DNA of 64,000 nt, from assembly GCF_014698335.1 (NCBI RefSeq), contig NZ_JACJSV010000006.1:1-64000 (forward strand), in the 5' to 3' direction. The notes below the pieces were generated by a model. It worked only from the letters and a program-made list of their open reading frames with translations, searched no databases and was not told the DNA's origin. A program made the translations under genes and the position numbers. Within the stretch, counting starts at the first letter, position 1, and every line of letters begins with the position of its first letter. This stretch comes from Microcystis viridis FACHB-1342 (GTDB taxonomy: Bacteria; Cyanobacteriota; Cyanobacteriia; Cyanobacteriales; Microcystaceae). Positions 34,490 through 44,891 of this stretch are shown here, piece after piece.

Positions 34490-37400
34490 ATGAGTAATTC
34501 ACTGCCAAAATATCTAGAGGAAATCACAGGCATTTATCAACAGGGTAAGGCCACAGAACACAGTTATCGTCCTGCTTTAAAAAAATTAATTGAATCCCTA
34601 AATAATAACCTACAAGCTCTCAATGAACCGAAAAGGATTGCTTGTGGCGCTCCAGATTTTGTGATTAATCAGGGTATAGTGGAAGTTGGCCATCTAGAAG
34701 CAAAAGATATCGGAACTTCTCTCAAAAAGGTTGAAAATACTCCCCAAATAAAACGTTATTTACAGGCTTTGGGTAATTTAATTATCACTGATCATTTAGA
34801 ATTTCGTTGGTATGTATCGGGAGAATTGCGTCTATCAGCTGCCGTGGCAAGTCTTAATCAAAAAAAGCAAATTAAACCTGATTCCCAGGGTATTTTACAA
34901 GTAGAACAATTGTTCTGTCAATTTTTCCTCTCAAAAGTTATTCAGATCACAACACCGCGAGAATTGGCGAAAAAAATGGCCGCTTTAGCGCAGTTAATTC
35001 GAGATGCAATCGGCCAAGCTTTAAAAGATCAAGATTGCGGGGGAATGTTGCGGCAACAATTGCAATCTTTTCAACGAGTTTTAATTAGTGATCTCAATGA
35101 AGCGCAGTTCGCGGATATGTATGCACAAACAATCTGTTATGGTTTATTCGCAGCACGCTGTAATACGGATCAAATAAGTTCTTTTTCCAGGGAAACGGCA
35201 GCATTTCGCCTCCCAAAAACTAACCCTTTTTTGCGGGGAATTTTTCATCAAATTGCTGGTACAGAATTAGATGAGCGGATTACTTGGGCCGTGGATACTC
35301 TAGCGACTATTTTACAACAAACGGACATGGAGGGGATTCTCGGCAGCTTTGGAAAACGCACACGCAAGCAGGATCCTGTGGTTCACTTTTATGAGACTTT
35401 TTTAGCAGAATACGATAGTAAAATGCGTGAGTCTAGGGGGGTTTATTATACCCCTGAACCCGTGGTTTCTTACATGGTTCGCAGTGTGGACTATATTCTA
35501 AAAAATAAGTTTCAGATTCCTAAAGGTTTGGCCGATGCCAAAAAAATTACGATTAAAAATCCTAATAATAGCCAAGAAACTCAGGAAGTTCACCAAGTTT
35601 TAATTCTCGATCCTGCTGTGGGAACAGGCACTTTTTTACACTCTGTTATCGACCATATCTATGACAGTTTTCGTCAACAGAAAGGGATGTGGTCTAGTTA
35701 TGTCAGTAAACATTTATTACCCCGTCTCTTTGGGTTTGAATTACTGATGGCTCCCTACACCGTAGCACACATGAAGTTAGGTTTACAACTTCAGGAATTA
35801 GGCTATGATTTTAGTGCCGATGAACGCTTGGGAATCTATCTCACTAACACCCTACAGGAAGCTTTTCAAATTCCCCCTGCTGACGGTTTTTTAAATCGCA
35901 TTCGCGATGAAGCAGCCGCGGCAAAAGATGTTAAGCAAGAAATGCCAGTTATGGTTATTTTAGGCAATCCACCCTATTCCTATCAGTCGATGAATACTGA
36001 CCCTTGGATTGTGAATTTGGTTAAGGATTATTATCAATTAGATGGAAAACCATTGGGAGAGAGAAACCCTAAAGGTTTATTAGATGATTATGTGAAGTTT
36101 ATTCGCTTTGCTCAGTATCGGGTAGCGGAAACTGGTTATGGAGTTGTGGCGTTAATTACAAATCATGGTTATTTAGATAACCCAACTTTTCGGGGAATGC
36201 GTCAAAATTTGATGCAGACTTTTGATGATATTTATGTTTTAGATTTGCATGGGAATAGCAAGAAAAAAGAAGTTTGTCCCGATGGTTCAACCGATCAAAA
36301 TGTGTTTGATATTCAGCAAGGTGTAGCGATTGCGTTTTTTATTAAGTATCAAGATAGTCAGCAAGATTTAGCCAAGGTTTATCATGCTGATTTGTGGGGT
36401 GTTAGAGAGGTTAAAGAGAATAAGGAGTTAGTTGGGGGTAAGTATCATTGGTTAGATGAAAATGATATTAGTTCAACTGAATGGGAAATTATTAAACCTG
36501 AAGCAAGTTTTTATCTCTTAAAAAATCAAAATACAGCTTTATTACCAGAGTACGAGAAAGGCTGGAAAATAGTTGATATTATGTGTGTTAATTCAACAGG
36601 TGTAAAAACTCACAGAGATCATTTTGTTTTTGATTTTGATTTTGAATCTCTTTATAAGAGAATAGAAGATTTTAGAAATATTCAAATCGCCGACAAAGAA
36701 ATTGGAGAAAAATATAATATAAAAGATACAAGAGATTGGAATATTTTTGAACAAAGAAGAGCTTTGTTTAACAATAGTCAGTGGTTAAGTTATTTTACTA
36801 AATGTTTATACCGCCCTTTCGATCTCAGGAATTATTACCATCATGAAGATGTAGTAGAACTGCCAAGAAATGAAGTAGTTAGAAATATTTTGCTTGGATA
36901 TAACTTGACGTTGCTTTATACAAGACCACTTTCGCCAAATTATGAATTTTCGGTTTTCTTGACTGAATTTCCTCCTCATCAATGTGCCATAGGAAATAAA
37001 ACTGCGGGTGCGGGAGCTTCTTATCTTTCTCCGCTCTATCTTTACCCAACCAATACCCCAACCCTATTTGACACAGAACCAACCAACTCGCCAAATGGTC
37101 GCCGTCCCAATCTAGCGCCTGAATTTATTAAGGAACTTTCGGCAAAACTTGAATTAGAATTTATCAGTGATGGCAAAGGAGACGAAAAGAAAACCTTTGG
37201 ACCAGAAGACATTTTTAACTATATCTATGCGGTCTTTCACTCTCCCCAATATCGCCAACGTTACGCCGAATTTTTAAAAATAGACTTTCCTCGCGTTCCT
37301 CTCACCAGTAATCAAGAATTATTCTGGGAATTAGTCAAAAAAGGTGACAGATTAGTGCAGTTACACCTAATGAAAGCAACGGGAAAAGAAATTAGTAGCT

Positions 37401-37693
37401 ATCCCGTGGCGGGTTCTAATCTAGTCGAACAGGTGAAATATGACGAAAATAAACAACAAATTTCGATTAATTCTGACCAGTATTTTGCGGGGATTCCGCC
37501 CCAAATTTGGAACTTTTATATCGGCGGTTATCAAGTGTGTCAGAAGTGGCTAAAAGACCGCAAAGGTCGCCACCTTAGCTACGATGACCTAGAACATTAT
37601 CAACAAATTATCTCCATTTTAGGCGAATCGATCGCAATTATGGAAACTATAGATATAATTATCAATAAATATGGTGGTTTCCCCTTTAGTTAA
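34490..37693 (+). CDS. Single-chain type IIG/ISP-like restriction-modification enzyme
   Basis: 1067 residues from ATG 34490 (TTG 34472 would add six). N-terminal PD-(D/E)XK nuclease motif D56...E70-A-K72 (APDFVINQ...HLEAKD). Gamma-type N6-adenine methylase with SRGVYYTPEPVVSYMV, motif I DPAVGTGTFLHSVI (about 374) and catalytic NPPYSY (about 493). The C-terminal 500 residues hold the target recognition part and a KIDFPRVPLTSN element resembling the type ISP (LlaBIII) C-terminal domain. No helicase is present, so it is closer to IIG than to true type ISP. Cleavage, modification and specificity would all be in this chain; no extra subunit gene adjoins. Reading frame intact. The VapBC45 pair lies upstream, divergent. 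Confidence 0.9.
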   Translation: MSNSLPKYLEEITGIYQQGKATEHSYRPALKKLIESLNNNLQALNEPKRIACGAPDFVINQGIVEVGHLEAKDIGTSLKKVENTPQIKRYLQALGNLIITDHLEFRWYVSGELRLSAAVASLNQKKQIKPDSQGILQVEQLFCQFFLSKVIQITTPRELAKKMAALAQLIRDAIGQALKDQDCGGMLRQQLQSFQRVLISDLNEAQFADMYAQTICYGLFAARCNTDQISSFSRETAAFRLPKTNPFLRGIFHQIAGTELDERITWAVDTLATILQQTDMEGILGSFGKRTRKQDPVVHFYETFLAEYDSKMRESRGVYYTPEPVVSYMVRSVDYILKNKFQIPKGLADAKKITIKNPNNSQETQEVHQVLILDPAVGTGTFLHSVIDHIYDSFRQQKGMWSSYVSKHLLPRLFGFELLMAPYTVAHMKLGLQLQELGYDFSADERLGIYLTNTLQEAFQIPPADGFLNRIRDEAAAAKDVKQEMPVMVILGNPPYSYQSMNTDPWIVNLVKDYYQLDGKPLGERNPKGLLDDYVKFIRFAQYRVAETGYGVVALITNHGYLDNPTFRGMRQNLMQTFDDIYVLDLHGNSKKKEVCPDGSTDQNVFDIQQGVAIAFFIKYQDSQQDLAKVYHADLWGVREVKENKELVGGKYHWLDENDISSTEWEIIKPEASFYLLKNQNTALLPEYEKGWKIVDIMCVNSTGVKTHRDHFVFDFDFESLYKRIEDFRNIQIADKEIGEKYNIKDTRDWNIFEQRRALFNNSQWLSYFTKCLYRPFDLRNYYHHEDVVELPRNEVVRNILLGYNLTLLYTRPLSPNYEFSVFLTEFPPHQCAIGNKTAGAGASYLSPLYLYPTNTPTLFDTEPTNSPNGRRPNLAPEFIKELSAKLELEFISDGKGDEKKTFGPEDIFNYIYAVFHSPQYRQRYAEFLKIDFPRVPLTSNQELFWELVKKGDRLVQLHLMKATGKEISSYPVAGSNLVEQVKYDENKQQISINSDQYFAGIPPQIWNFYIGGYQVCQKWLKDRKGRHLSYDDLEHYQQIISILGESIAIMETIDIIINKYGGFPFS

Positions 37694-37841
37694 GCCACCG
37701 GTGAGAGAAGATTAACTTAATTTTTGCCCACTGGCAAGAGTCCCTTTTCAGGGATAAATGACTCTCTACTCCCAACGAGAGTGATACAATTGTTAACACC
37801 ACAGACCAAGAGCCAATCGAAGCGAGAGAATAAAAACTGCT

Positions 37842-40655
37842 ATGTTAAAAGCCCTACTCGGAGATCCCAACGCCCGCAAAATTAAAAAATTTCAGCCCCT
37901 CGTCACCGAAATCAACCTGCTGGAAGAAGACATTAAAAACCTGTCCGATGAGGAATTAAGGAGCAAAACCAGCGAATTTAAGGAAAGATTAGACAAAGCG
38001 AGAAATTATGACGAAAGAGAGGAGATTCTCGAGGAAATCCTCCCCGAAGCTTTCGCCATTGTCCGGGAAGCGGGAATCCGAGTCTTAGGGATGCGTCACT
38101 TTGACGTGCAGTTATTGGGGGGAATGGTACTGCACAAAGGACAAATCGCCGAGATGAAAACTGGGGAAGGAAAAACCCTAGTTGCCACTCTCCCCGCTTA
38201 TTTGAATGGATTGACCGGAAAAGGGGTTCACGTCGTCACCGTTAACGATTATCTCGCCCGTCGTGACGCGGAATGGATGGGGCAGGTACACCGCTTTTTA
38301 GGGTTAAGTGTGGGACTAATTCAAGCCGGCATGAGTCCAGAAGAAAGAAAGAAAAATTATGCCTGTGACATCACCTACACCACTAACAGCGAACTCGGCT
38401 TTGATTATCTGCGCGATAACATGGCTACAGTGATGGGGGAAGTTGTCCAAAGACCCTTTAACTACTGCGTTATCGACGAAGTGGACTCCATTCTTATCGA
38501 TGAGGCCAGAACTCCATTAATTATATCAGGACCGATCGATCGGCCCACAGAAAAATATATTCTCGCCGCCGAAATCGCCAAGCAATTAGTGCGCCAAAAA
38601 GTAGAAGACGGACCGGGAGACTACGAAGTTAACGAAAAAGACCGTAACGTTTTAATGACCGATGAAGGCTTTAAAAGAGCGGAAGAACTATTGGGAGTTA
38701 CCGATTTATACGACCAAGAAAATCCCTGGGCGCACTATATTTCTAACGCTATTCGTGCCAAAGAACTCCAGAAAAAAGACGTTAACTATATCGTTCGCAG
38801 TGGTGAAATTGTTATCGTTGATGAGTTCACGGGACGGGTCTTACCGGGGCGACGTTGGGGCGATGGTTTACATCAGGCAGTGGAGGCTAAGGAAGGGGTA
38901 GAAATTCAACAGGAAACCCAAACCTTAGCCACGATTACCTATCAAAACTTTTTCCTACTCTATCCGAAATTATCCGGCATGACTGGGACGGCTAAAACCG
39001 AAGAAACGGAACTAGAAAAAGTCTATAACCTGCAAGTAACAATTGTTCCCACTAACCGCGTTTCTCGTCGGCAAGATTTAGCCGATGTGGTCTATAAAAA
39101 TGAACAGGCAAAATGGAACGCCGTCGCCGAAGAATGTCAACAAATGCACGAACAGGGTCGCCCGGTTTTAGTTGGTACCACCAGTGTGGAAAAATCAGAA
39201 GTGCTTTCGCTGTTATTACAGGGAAGAAAGATTCCCCATAACTTACTTAATGCTCGTCCGGAAAACGTGGAAAGGGAATCGGAAATCGTCGCCCAAGCAG
39301 GCCGGGCCGGAGCCGTAACTATTGCCACGAACATGGCGGGACGGGGAACCGATATCATTCTCGGTGGTAACTCCGACTATATGGCCCGATTGAAAATTCG
39401 CGAGTATTTAATGCCCAAATTAGTTATGCCCGAGGATGACAATTTGGCCTTTAGTTTACCCAGTTTAGGAGAACGCAATCGCCCCCAAGGATTCGCCCCG
39501 GGTAAGAAGAAAAAAAACTGGCGCGCCTCGGCGGAAATTTTTCCCACCGAGTTACCGAAAGAGGTAGAAAATGCCCTGAAAGAAGCGGTTAAATTTGCCG
39601 TTGATACCCACGGAACTCAAAGTTTACCCGAATTAGAAGCAGAAGAAAAAATCGCTATCGCAGCCGAAAAAGCTCCCACGGATGACCCGGTTATTCAAAA
39701 GTTACGCGAAGTCTATAAATTAATTCGCACAAGTTATGAAGATTACACAGGCAAAGAACACGATGAAGTAGTAGAAAGGGGCGGACTGCACGTTATCGGG
39801 ACGGAACGCCACGAATCCCGCCGTATTGACAACCAATTGCGAGGCCGGGCGGGCAGACAGGGCGACCCCGGTTCTACACGCTTCTTTTTAAGTCTAGAAG
39901 ACAATTTATTGCGGATTTTTGGGGGCGACCGCGTGGCTGGTTTAATGGATGCCTTCCGGGTGGAAGAAGATATGCCCATTGAGTCGGGAATGTTAACTCG
40001 TTCCCTGGAAGGAGCGCAAAGAAAAGTGGAAACCTTCTATTATGATGCCCGGAAACAGGTGTTTGAATACGACGAGGTGATGAATAATCAACGGCGCGCT
40101 ATTTATGCCGAACGTCGTCGGGTTTTGGAGGGGATGGACCTAAAAGAACAGGTGCTGCAATACGCCGAAAAAACCATGGATGAAATCGTCATGGCTTATA
40201 TTAATCCTGAACTGCCGGCAGAAGAATGGGATTTAGAAAAACTGATTAGTAAATCTCAGGAATTCGTCTATCTGTTGGCAGATATTACCGCTAAAGATAT
40301 CGAGGAGATGAGTGTTAATGATATCAAGATGTTCCTACACGAAGAAGTTCGCAAAGCCTACGAAATTAAAGAACGTCAAGTGGATAATATTCGCGCCGGT
40401 TTCATGCGCGATGCCGAACGTTATTTTATCCTGCAACAAATCGATATGTTATGGCGCGAACACCTGCAAGCTATGGAAGCTTTACGCGAGTCGATTGGTT
40501 TACGCGGTTACGGTCAAAAAGACCCCCTAATTGAGTATAAACAGGAAGGCTACGAGATGTTTTTAGAAATGATGATTGATATCCGTCGTAACGTGGTTTA
40601 TTCCCTGTTCCAATTCCAACCGCAAGGACAACCCCAAGCAGTGGCTAGTGAGTGA
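37842..40655 (+). CDS. secA: Preprotein translocase ATPase SecA
   Basis: 937 residues. Motor of Sec-dependent export across cytoplasmic and thylakoid membranes. Walker [10 protein letters not shown] at about 105, [19 protein letters not shown], helicase motif [15 protein letters not shown] and the preprotein cross-linking region are all in place. The C-terminus ([14 protein letters not shown]) lacks the Cys-rich zinc motif, as usual for cyanobacterial SecA. ATG at 37842. Monocistronic. Confidence 0.98.
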   Translation: MLKALLGDPNARKIKKFQPLVTEINLLEEDIKNLSDEELRSKTSEFKERLDKARNYDEREEILEEILPEAFAIVREAGIRVLGMRHFDVQLLGGMVLHKGQIAEMKTGEGKTLVATLPAYLNGLTGKGVHVVTVNDYLARRDAEWMGQVHRFLGLSVGLIQAGMSPEERKKNYACDITYTTNSELGFDYLRDNMATVMGEVVQRPFNYCVIDEVDSILIDEARTPLIISGPIDRPTEKYILAAEIAKQLVRQKVEDGPGDYEVNEKDRNVLMTDEGFKRAEELLGVTDLYDQENPWAHYISNAIRAKELQKKDVNYIVRSGEIVIVDEFTGRVLPGRRWGDGLHQAVEAKEGVEIQQETQTLATITYQNFFLLYPKLSGMTGTAKTEETELEKVYNLQVTIVPTNRVSRRQDLADVVYKNEQAKWNAVAEECQQMHEQGRPVLVGTTSVEKSEVLSLLLQGRKIPHNLLNARPENVERESEIVAQAGRAGAVTIATNMAGRGTDIILGGNSDYMARLKIREYLMPKLVMPEDDNLAFSLPSLGERNRPQGFAPGKKKKNWRASAEIFPTELPKEVENALKEAVKFAVDTHGTQSLPELEAEEKIAIAAEKAPTDDPVIQKLREVYKLIRTSYEDYTGKEHDEVVERGGLHVIGTERHESRRIDNQLRGRAGRQGDPGSTRFFLSLEDNLLRIFGGDRVAGLMDAFRVEEDMPIESGMLTRSLEGAQRKVETFYYDARKQVFEYDEVMNNQRRAIYAERRRVLEGMDLKEQVLQYAEKTMDEIVMAYINPELPAEEWDLEKLISKSQEFVYLLADITAKDIEEMSVNDIKMFLHEEVRKAYEIKERQVDNIRAGFMRDAERYFILQQIDMLWREHLQAMEALRESIGLRGYGQKDPLIEYKQEGYEMFLEMMIDIRRNVVYSLFQFQPQGQPQAVASE

Positions 40656-40732
40656 ACAGTAAAAATTAAAGGTTGGTTTAAATTGGGGAGAATTGGCTAA
40701 GGCTGATTCTCTCATTTTTTTCTACCGAGAAA

Positions 40733-40903
40733 TCAGTCACCTACAATCCACACTAGGACTAAAATTATCAGTCCGATTACTCCATAGGACAGCAACGACC
40801 CCAAAGAATTGAGGATTTGTATGGGAAAATGAATCAAAACTTGGTAAGTAAAATCCGTAACTGCCAGCAAGGCAGTGAAAAATATAGTCACAAGTGTTAT
40901 CAT
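40733..40903 (-). CDS. 56-residue membrane protein, unknown
   Basis: MITLVTIFFTALLAVTDFTY at the start, then a second hydrophobic helix ending VLVWIVGD. ATG at 40903 with GAGAAGAT upstream; the frame is open to 41038 but that part lies in a repeat. Two transmembrane segments; no known family. Confidence 0.5.
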   Translation of the reverse strand: MITLVTIFFTALLAVTDFTYQVLIHFPIQILNSLGSLLSYGVIGLIILVLVWIVGD

Positions 40904-41007
40904 ATTTAATATCTTCTCATTCTGATAGAATAAATGGCTATCCTTTGCGGCAATCGGCAGTGGATAGTCAGAATTTAGGAGATTATCCCCAAGAAAAAAC
41001 TCGGAGT

Positions 41008-41141
41008 GCGGTAGAATCGGGAGAGCGTTGGGTTTCATGCTTCAACCGTTCGGCAAAAGCTCACGGCCGAAGCCCAACCTACGTTCTTGTTAAATAAGAT
41101 TTAGTATAACTTGATCGCTGTTAAAATTGCGGTAGAATCAG
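41008..41141. repeat. Left repeat block flanking the AAA15 cassette
   Basis: 41008..41045 (GCGGTAGAATCGGGAGAG start) matches the complement of 43340..43377 with one mismatch, and 41086..41137 (TTGTTAAATAAGATTTAGTA start) matches the complement of the neighbouring 43368..43420 region. So the two sides of the AAA15/DUF4276 genes are inverted with respect to one another. Confidence 0.85.
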
Positions 41142-41272
41142 GAGAGCTAATTTGCTATAACCAGTCCAGAAGAGCGAGATTACTAAAAATTGACCAGTTT
41201 TTTGCGGGAACTGGGAAAATTAACAGCTAATCTGGGACAAGACGAGCTAAAAGCAGCAGAGAGCAACAATCA

Positions 41273-42460
41273 ATGTCTAAAAACTCTATACCTCGAATCG
41301 AAAATCTGCGCGTACAAAATTACCGAGCTTTACAGGACTTAGAATTAAAAAGCATTGCTCCTTTAACCGTTTTTCTCGGTCTTAATGGGAGCGGAAAATC
41401 TACCATATTTGATGTCTTTGCTTTCCTCTCTGAATGTTTTACTGTTGGTTTAAAAAAAGCTTGGGACAAACGGGGAAGATTTAAAGAATTAAGAACCAGA
41501 GGACAAGAAGGTTACATCATTATCGAATTAAAATATCGAGAAAAATTGGCATCACCTTTAATTACCTATCATTTGGCTATTAATGAAGCTAACAATCGCC
41601 CTTATGTTGCCGAAGAATGGTTACAGTGGAGACAAGGAGCGAAGGGCAAACCTTATCGCTTTTTAGACTTTAAAGAAGGGGGAGGAATAGTGGTTAGTGG
41701 AGAAAATCCCAAACCAAAAGATAAACGAATCTCTGAACGATTAGACTCCCCAGAATTTTTAGCTGTTAGTACCCTCGGACAATTGGCCAAACATCCCCGG
41801 GTTAGTGCTTTGCGTCGTTTTATCACAAGTTGGTATCTTTCCTACTTAACCGCAGATAATACTCGCACTCAACCAGAAGCAGGAGCGCAAGAAAGATTAT
41901 CGCCAACTGGTGACAATTTACCTAATGTTATTCAATATTTAAAAGAAGATCATCCTCAACGATTAGAATCTATTTTACAAACCCTTTCTCGTCGAATTCC
42001 TAGATTAGAAAAAGTAGAAGCATCTATTATGCCGAATGGACAGCTTTTACTTCAAATTAAAGACGCACCTTTTCAAGAGCCAATTCTTGCCAAATTTGCC
42101 TCCGATGGCACTTTAAAAATGTTGGCTTATTTAACTATATTATACGATCCAAGCCCTCCGCAATTACTGGGAATAGAAGAACCAGAAAATCATCTTCATC
42201 CCCGTTTATTACCTGAATTAGCAGAAGAATGTCGGGCAGCGACCGCAAGTACACAATTAATGGTAACAACTCATTCTCCCTTTTTTGTAGATGGTTTGAA
42301 ACCAGAGGAGGTTTGGGTACTTTATCGAGATGAAAATGGTTTTACTCAAGCTAAACGTACTTCAGCAATGCAAGGAGTTAAGGAATTTATTCAAAATGGT
42401 GCTTTGTTGGGTCAATTATGGATGGAGGACTATTTTGATGTGGGTAATCCTAGCATTTAA
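41273..42460 (+). CDS. AAA15-family (RecF/OLD-like) ATPase
   Basis: 395 residues. Walker [10 protein letters not shown] at about 37-45, and the ABC-type [16 protein letters not shown] with Walker B near 297, then [12 protein letters not shown]-terminal [18 protein letters not shown] is the standard start of this family. Found in overcoming-lysogenisation (OLD), PARIS and Gabija-type defence proteins. No nuclease or TOPRIM domain is fused; the next gene (DUF4276) would supply it. ATG at 41273. Confidence 0.88.
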   Translation: MSKNSIPRIENLRVQNYRALQDLELKSIAPLTVFLGLNGSGKSTIFDVFAFLSECFTVGLKKAWDKRGRFKELRTRGQEGYIIIELKYREKLASPLITYHLAINEANNRPYVAEEWLQWRQGAKGKPYRFLDFKEGGGIVVSGENPKPKDKRISERLDSPEFLAVSTLGQLAKHPRVSALRRFITSWYLSYLTADNTRTQPEAGAQERLSPTGDNLPNVIQYLKEDHPQRLESILQTLSRRIPRLEKVEASIMPNGQLLLQIKDAPFQEPILAKFASDGTLKMLAYLTILYDPSPPQLLGIEEPENHLHPRLLPELAEECRAATASTQLMVTTHSPFFVDGLKPEEVWVLYRDENGFTQAKRTSAMQGVKEFIQNGALLGQLWMEDYFDVGNPSI

Positions 42461-42484
42461 GTTTAATAGCAAAGGAGGGAAAAA

Positions 42485-43096
42485 GTGCATCTTGAATTTT
42501 TAGTTGAAGAATTTTCTACCCAAGAATGTTTAAATCAAATTTTACCTAAAATATTATTTGAGAATGTCACCTATAAAATTCATGCCTTTCGAGGTAAATC
42601 CGATTTAATCAAAAAACTACCGGAGCGATTAAAAGGCTATCAATGCTGGATACCCGATGATTATCGAATCATTATTCTTGTAGATAGAGACAATGAAGAT
42701 TGTCAAATGCTCAAAGAAAAGTTAGAAAATATTGCCCAACAAACAGGACTGATCACCAAAACGATTAGTGAAGATAAAAAAACATTTCAGGTGTTAAATA
42801 GAATTGCTATAGAAGAACTAGAAGCTTGGTTTTTTGGTGATATTCAGGCTATAGTCTCAGCCTATCCCAAAGTTTCTACTAATGTGGGACAGCAAGCAAA
42901 ATACAGAAAACCCGATGAAATTCCGGGCGGAACTTGGGAAAACTTAGAAAAGATACTTCAAAAAGCTGGGTATCATCGAGGAGGTTTATAAAAAGTGAAA
43001 GCAGCCCGAGAAATTTCTCAATTTATGACTCCTGCTCATAATTGTTCTCCTAGTTTTCAGATTTTTTATCAAGGTTTATTGGCGATGATTAGCTAA
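42485..43096 (+). pseudogene. DUF4276 protein (predicted TOPRIM-like) with one in-frame stop codon
   Basis: GTG 42485 with strong GGAGGG site. The frame gives 168 codons to a TAA at 42989-42991, then continues unbroken for 34 codons to TAA 43094-43096. The continuation (KVKAAREISQFMTPAHNCS, then PSFQIFYQGLLAMIS) is the normal DUF4276 C-terminus, so one nonsense codon separates them; total would be 203 residues, the family length. Key residues: FLVEEFSTQEC at the start and ILVDRDNEDC (Asp-X-Asp), both expected of a TOPRIM-like metal site. It follows the AAA15 gene at 24 bases. Either inactivated, or the truncated form loses the conserved tail. Confidence 0.85.
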
Positions 43097-43205
43097 GTAT
43101 ATTTAGGAAAGTAAATGATGAAACTGCTAGATCACTGTCAAGGATAAATCGATTTTTAACTGTTGAATAAATTGTTGCATAATTGTTCAAAATTCGGTGT
43201 TTAAC

Positions 43206-43309
43206 TATAGCGTTTCCGAAGCTAGTGAGGTACACCTATTTTTCTTCCCTTTTGCATGAGTGCCTAAAACCCATAACTTTTGTACCTCAGCAGACTGAAA
43301 AACGCTATA
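43206..43309. mobile_element. MITE with 28-bp imperfect terminal inverted repeats (104 bp)
   Basis: Ends TATAGCGTTT and AAACGCTATA; the complementarity extends, with mismatches, through GAGGTAC/GTACCTC. Flanked by TA-like bases. The core TTTTGCATGAGTGCCT recurs, inverted, in the element at 58396. No coding capacity. IS630/Tc1-style ends. Confidence 0.8.
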
Positions 43310-43325
43310 AATCTTATTTAAAAAG

Positions 43326-43420
43326 AACGTAGGTTGGTTTGAAGCATGAAACCCAACCCTCTCCCGATTCTACCGCAATTTTAACAGCGATCGAGTTATA
43401 CTAAATCTTATTTAACAAGT
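43326..43420. repeat. Right repeat block flanking the AAA15 cassette (inverted to 41008..41141)
   Basis: See the left block. GAACGTAGGTTGGTTTGAAG, then CATGAAACCCAACCC and CTCCCGATTCTACCGC, then AATTTTAACAGCGATCGAG. It overlaps the start of the next MITE. Confidence 0.85.
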
Positions 43421-43518
43421 ATAGAGTGGGAAGTGGGAAGTGGGAAGTGGCAAGTGGCAAGTGGGTTTTTAAAGTTGGATTGGCAGTTAATGATACTATC
43501 AAAAATAGATTTAGTATA
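43397..43518. mobile_element. MITE-like element with 12-bp perfect terminal inverted repeats (122 bp)
   Basis: TATACTAAATCT at 43397 and AGATTTAGTATA at 43507. It contains AGTGGGA/AGTGGCA heptamers (about 43424..43466). The element at 58396 has the same terminal sequence (ATACTAAATC). Confidence 0.75.
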
Positions 43519-43664
43519 AGCTTTCATTGTATTGGGAAAAACTTCAGCAGAATAGTTCATCCTTCCTAGCTAATTAACTAATAAGGACAAGTGAGGGAAA
43601 TCTTTTCCCTCACTTGTTCCCTTTTGCGATAAGATAATTAATATAACTTCAAAGGGACTGCTCT

Positions 43665-44144
43665 ATGAATATTCGTATTGGTAACGGCTACGATATCCAC
43701 CGATTAGTAACAGGAAGACCTTTAATTTTAGGAGGAGTAGAGATTGCCCATACTGTCGGTTTATTGGGTCACAGTGATGCCGATGTCTTAACCCATGCTA
43801 TTATGGATGCCATGCTGGGAGCGCTTAGTTTAGGCGATATCGGTCATTATTTTCCCCCCACAGACCCACAATGGCAAGGGGCGAATAGTTTAAAATTATT
43901 AGAACAAGTTAATCAATTAATTATCGATAAAGGTTGGCAGATTAATAATATTGATTCGGTAATTGTTGCCGAAAAACCGAAAATGAAACCCCACCTCAGC
44001 GCGATGCGAGCCAAGTTAGCAGAAACTCTCAAGATTAATCCAGAACAGGTGGGAATTAAAGCCACTACTAACGAACAATTAGGACCAGTAGGACGAGAAG
44101 AAGGTATCGCGGTTTATGCCGTGGTTTTATTGGTTAAGGAATAA
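43665..44144 (+). CDS. ispF: 2-C-methyl-D-erythritol 2,4-cyclodiphosphate synthase
   Basis: 159 residues. Plastid-type isoprenoid (MEP) pathway; trimeric zinc enzyme. [20 protein letters not shown], the metal ligands D8, H10 and the [18 protein letters not shown] motif, [15 protein letters not shown] and the C-terminal [17 protein letters not shown] are present. ATG at 43665. It may share a transcript with the TA pair 42 bases downstream, but that pair reads as an independent module. Confidence 0.97.
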   Translation: MNIRIGNGYDIHRLVTGRPLILGGVEIAHTVGLLGHSDADVLTHAIMDAMLGALSLGDIGHYFPPTDPQWQGANSLKLLEQVNQLIIDKGWQINNIDSVIVAEKPKMKPHLSAMRAKLAETLKINPEQVGIKATTNEQLGPVGREEGIAVYAVVLLVKE

Positions 44145-44185
44145 GTAATTAGTAAGAATTAGCTCAGATTAAGTATCCCAAACCT

Positions 44186-44413
44186 ATGAATATAGACACA
44201 AAAATCTTAGAAACTGTCGAAGCAATGCCAGAGTTATTAAAAATAGAGCTGCTGCACTATGCTGAATATTTGATGGCCAATTATCAATCAGATGTTATTA
44301 TAGAGAAACCTTCTCTTAGAAAACGTCGTTCAGGAATTTTACAAGGTACATTTACCTTACCTTTGTCCGATGATTTTGATGAGTCTTTGGAAGATTTTCA
44401 GGAATATATGTGA
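44186..44413 (+). CDS. DUF2281-type antitoxin
   Basis: 75 residues. ETVEAMPELLKIELLHYAEY opens the DUF2281 pattern, then LRKRRSGILQGTFTLPLSDD and FDESLEDFQEYM, a short basic-then-acidic tail that contacts PIN toxins. The stop TGA overlaps the toxin ATG (TGATG), so the two are coupled. Confidence 0.85.
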   Translation: MNIDTKILETVEAMPELLKIELLHYAEYLMANYQSDVIIEKPSLRKRRSGILQGTFTLPLSDDFDESLEDFQEYM

Positions 44414-44799
44414 TGACATCTTTTCTTCTGGACACCCATACTTTCATCTGGTTAACTGAAAACGATCCTAACTTACCTAATAATCTTCGGGAGGAAATTG
44501 ATTTTGCTCCTGAAGTTTATGTCAGTATTGTTAGTCTCTGGGAAATCGCGATTAAGTTAAATTTAGGTAAGTTAGCCCTACAAAAAAGTTATGAAACCAT
44601 TGAAACTAAACTAGAAGCATCAGATATAACCTTACTGTCTATATCATTTTCTGATACTCTAAAAATTTGTACTTTACCCTTGTATCACCGTGATCCATTT
44701 GATAGAATGCTAATTGCTCAGTCTCTAAACAGATCGCTAATTCTAATTAGTAAAGATACTAAATTTGATGCTTATAATGTACCAAGAAAATGGACATAA
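44413..44799 (+). CDS. PIN-domain ribonuclease toxin (VapC type)
   Basis: 128 residues from the ATG at 44413 (GTG at 44410 one codon earlier). PIN fold: FLLDTHTFIWL with the first Asp, VSIVSLWEIAIKLNLGKL with the Glu, HRDPFDRMLIAQSL with the third acidic residue, and ISKDTKFDAY. All catalytic acids are intact, so the pair is presumably functional. Confidence 0.9.
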   Translation: MTSFLLDTHTFIWLTENDPNLPNNLREEIDFAPEVYVSIVSLWEIAIKLNLGKLALQKSYETIETKLEASDITLLSISFSDTLKICTLPLYHRDPFDRMLIAQSLNRSLILISKDTKFDAYNVPRKWT

Positions 44800-44891
44800 T
44801 ACCCCGTCCGGCTCAATTCTATTCAAGATGAGAGCAAGATAAATTTCCTAATTCCCCATAGACTTCTAACATTCATTGCTAAATTCTCTCT

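Noticed and set aside
42989-42991. Frameshift at the end of the DUF4276 gene
   Set aside because: The reading frame is unchanged after the TAA, so the lesion is a nonsense codon and not a frameshift.
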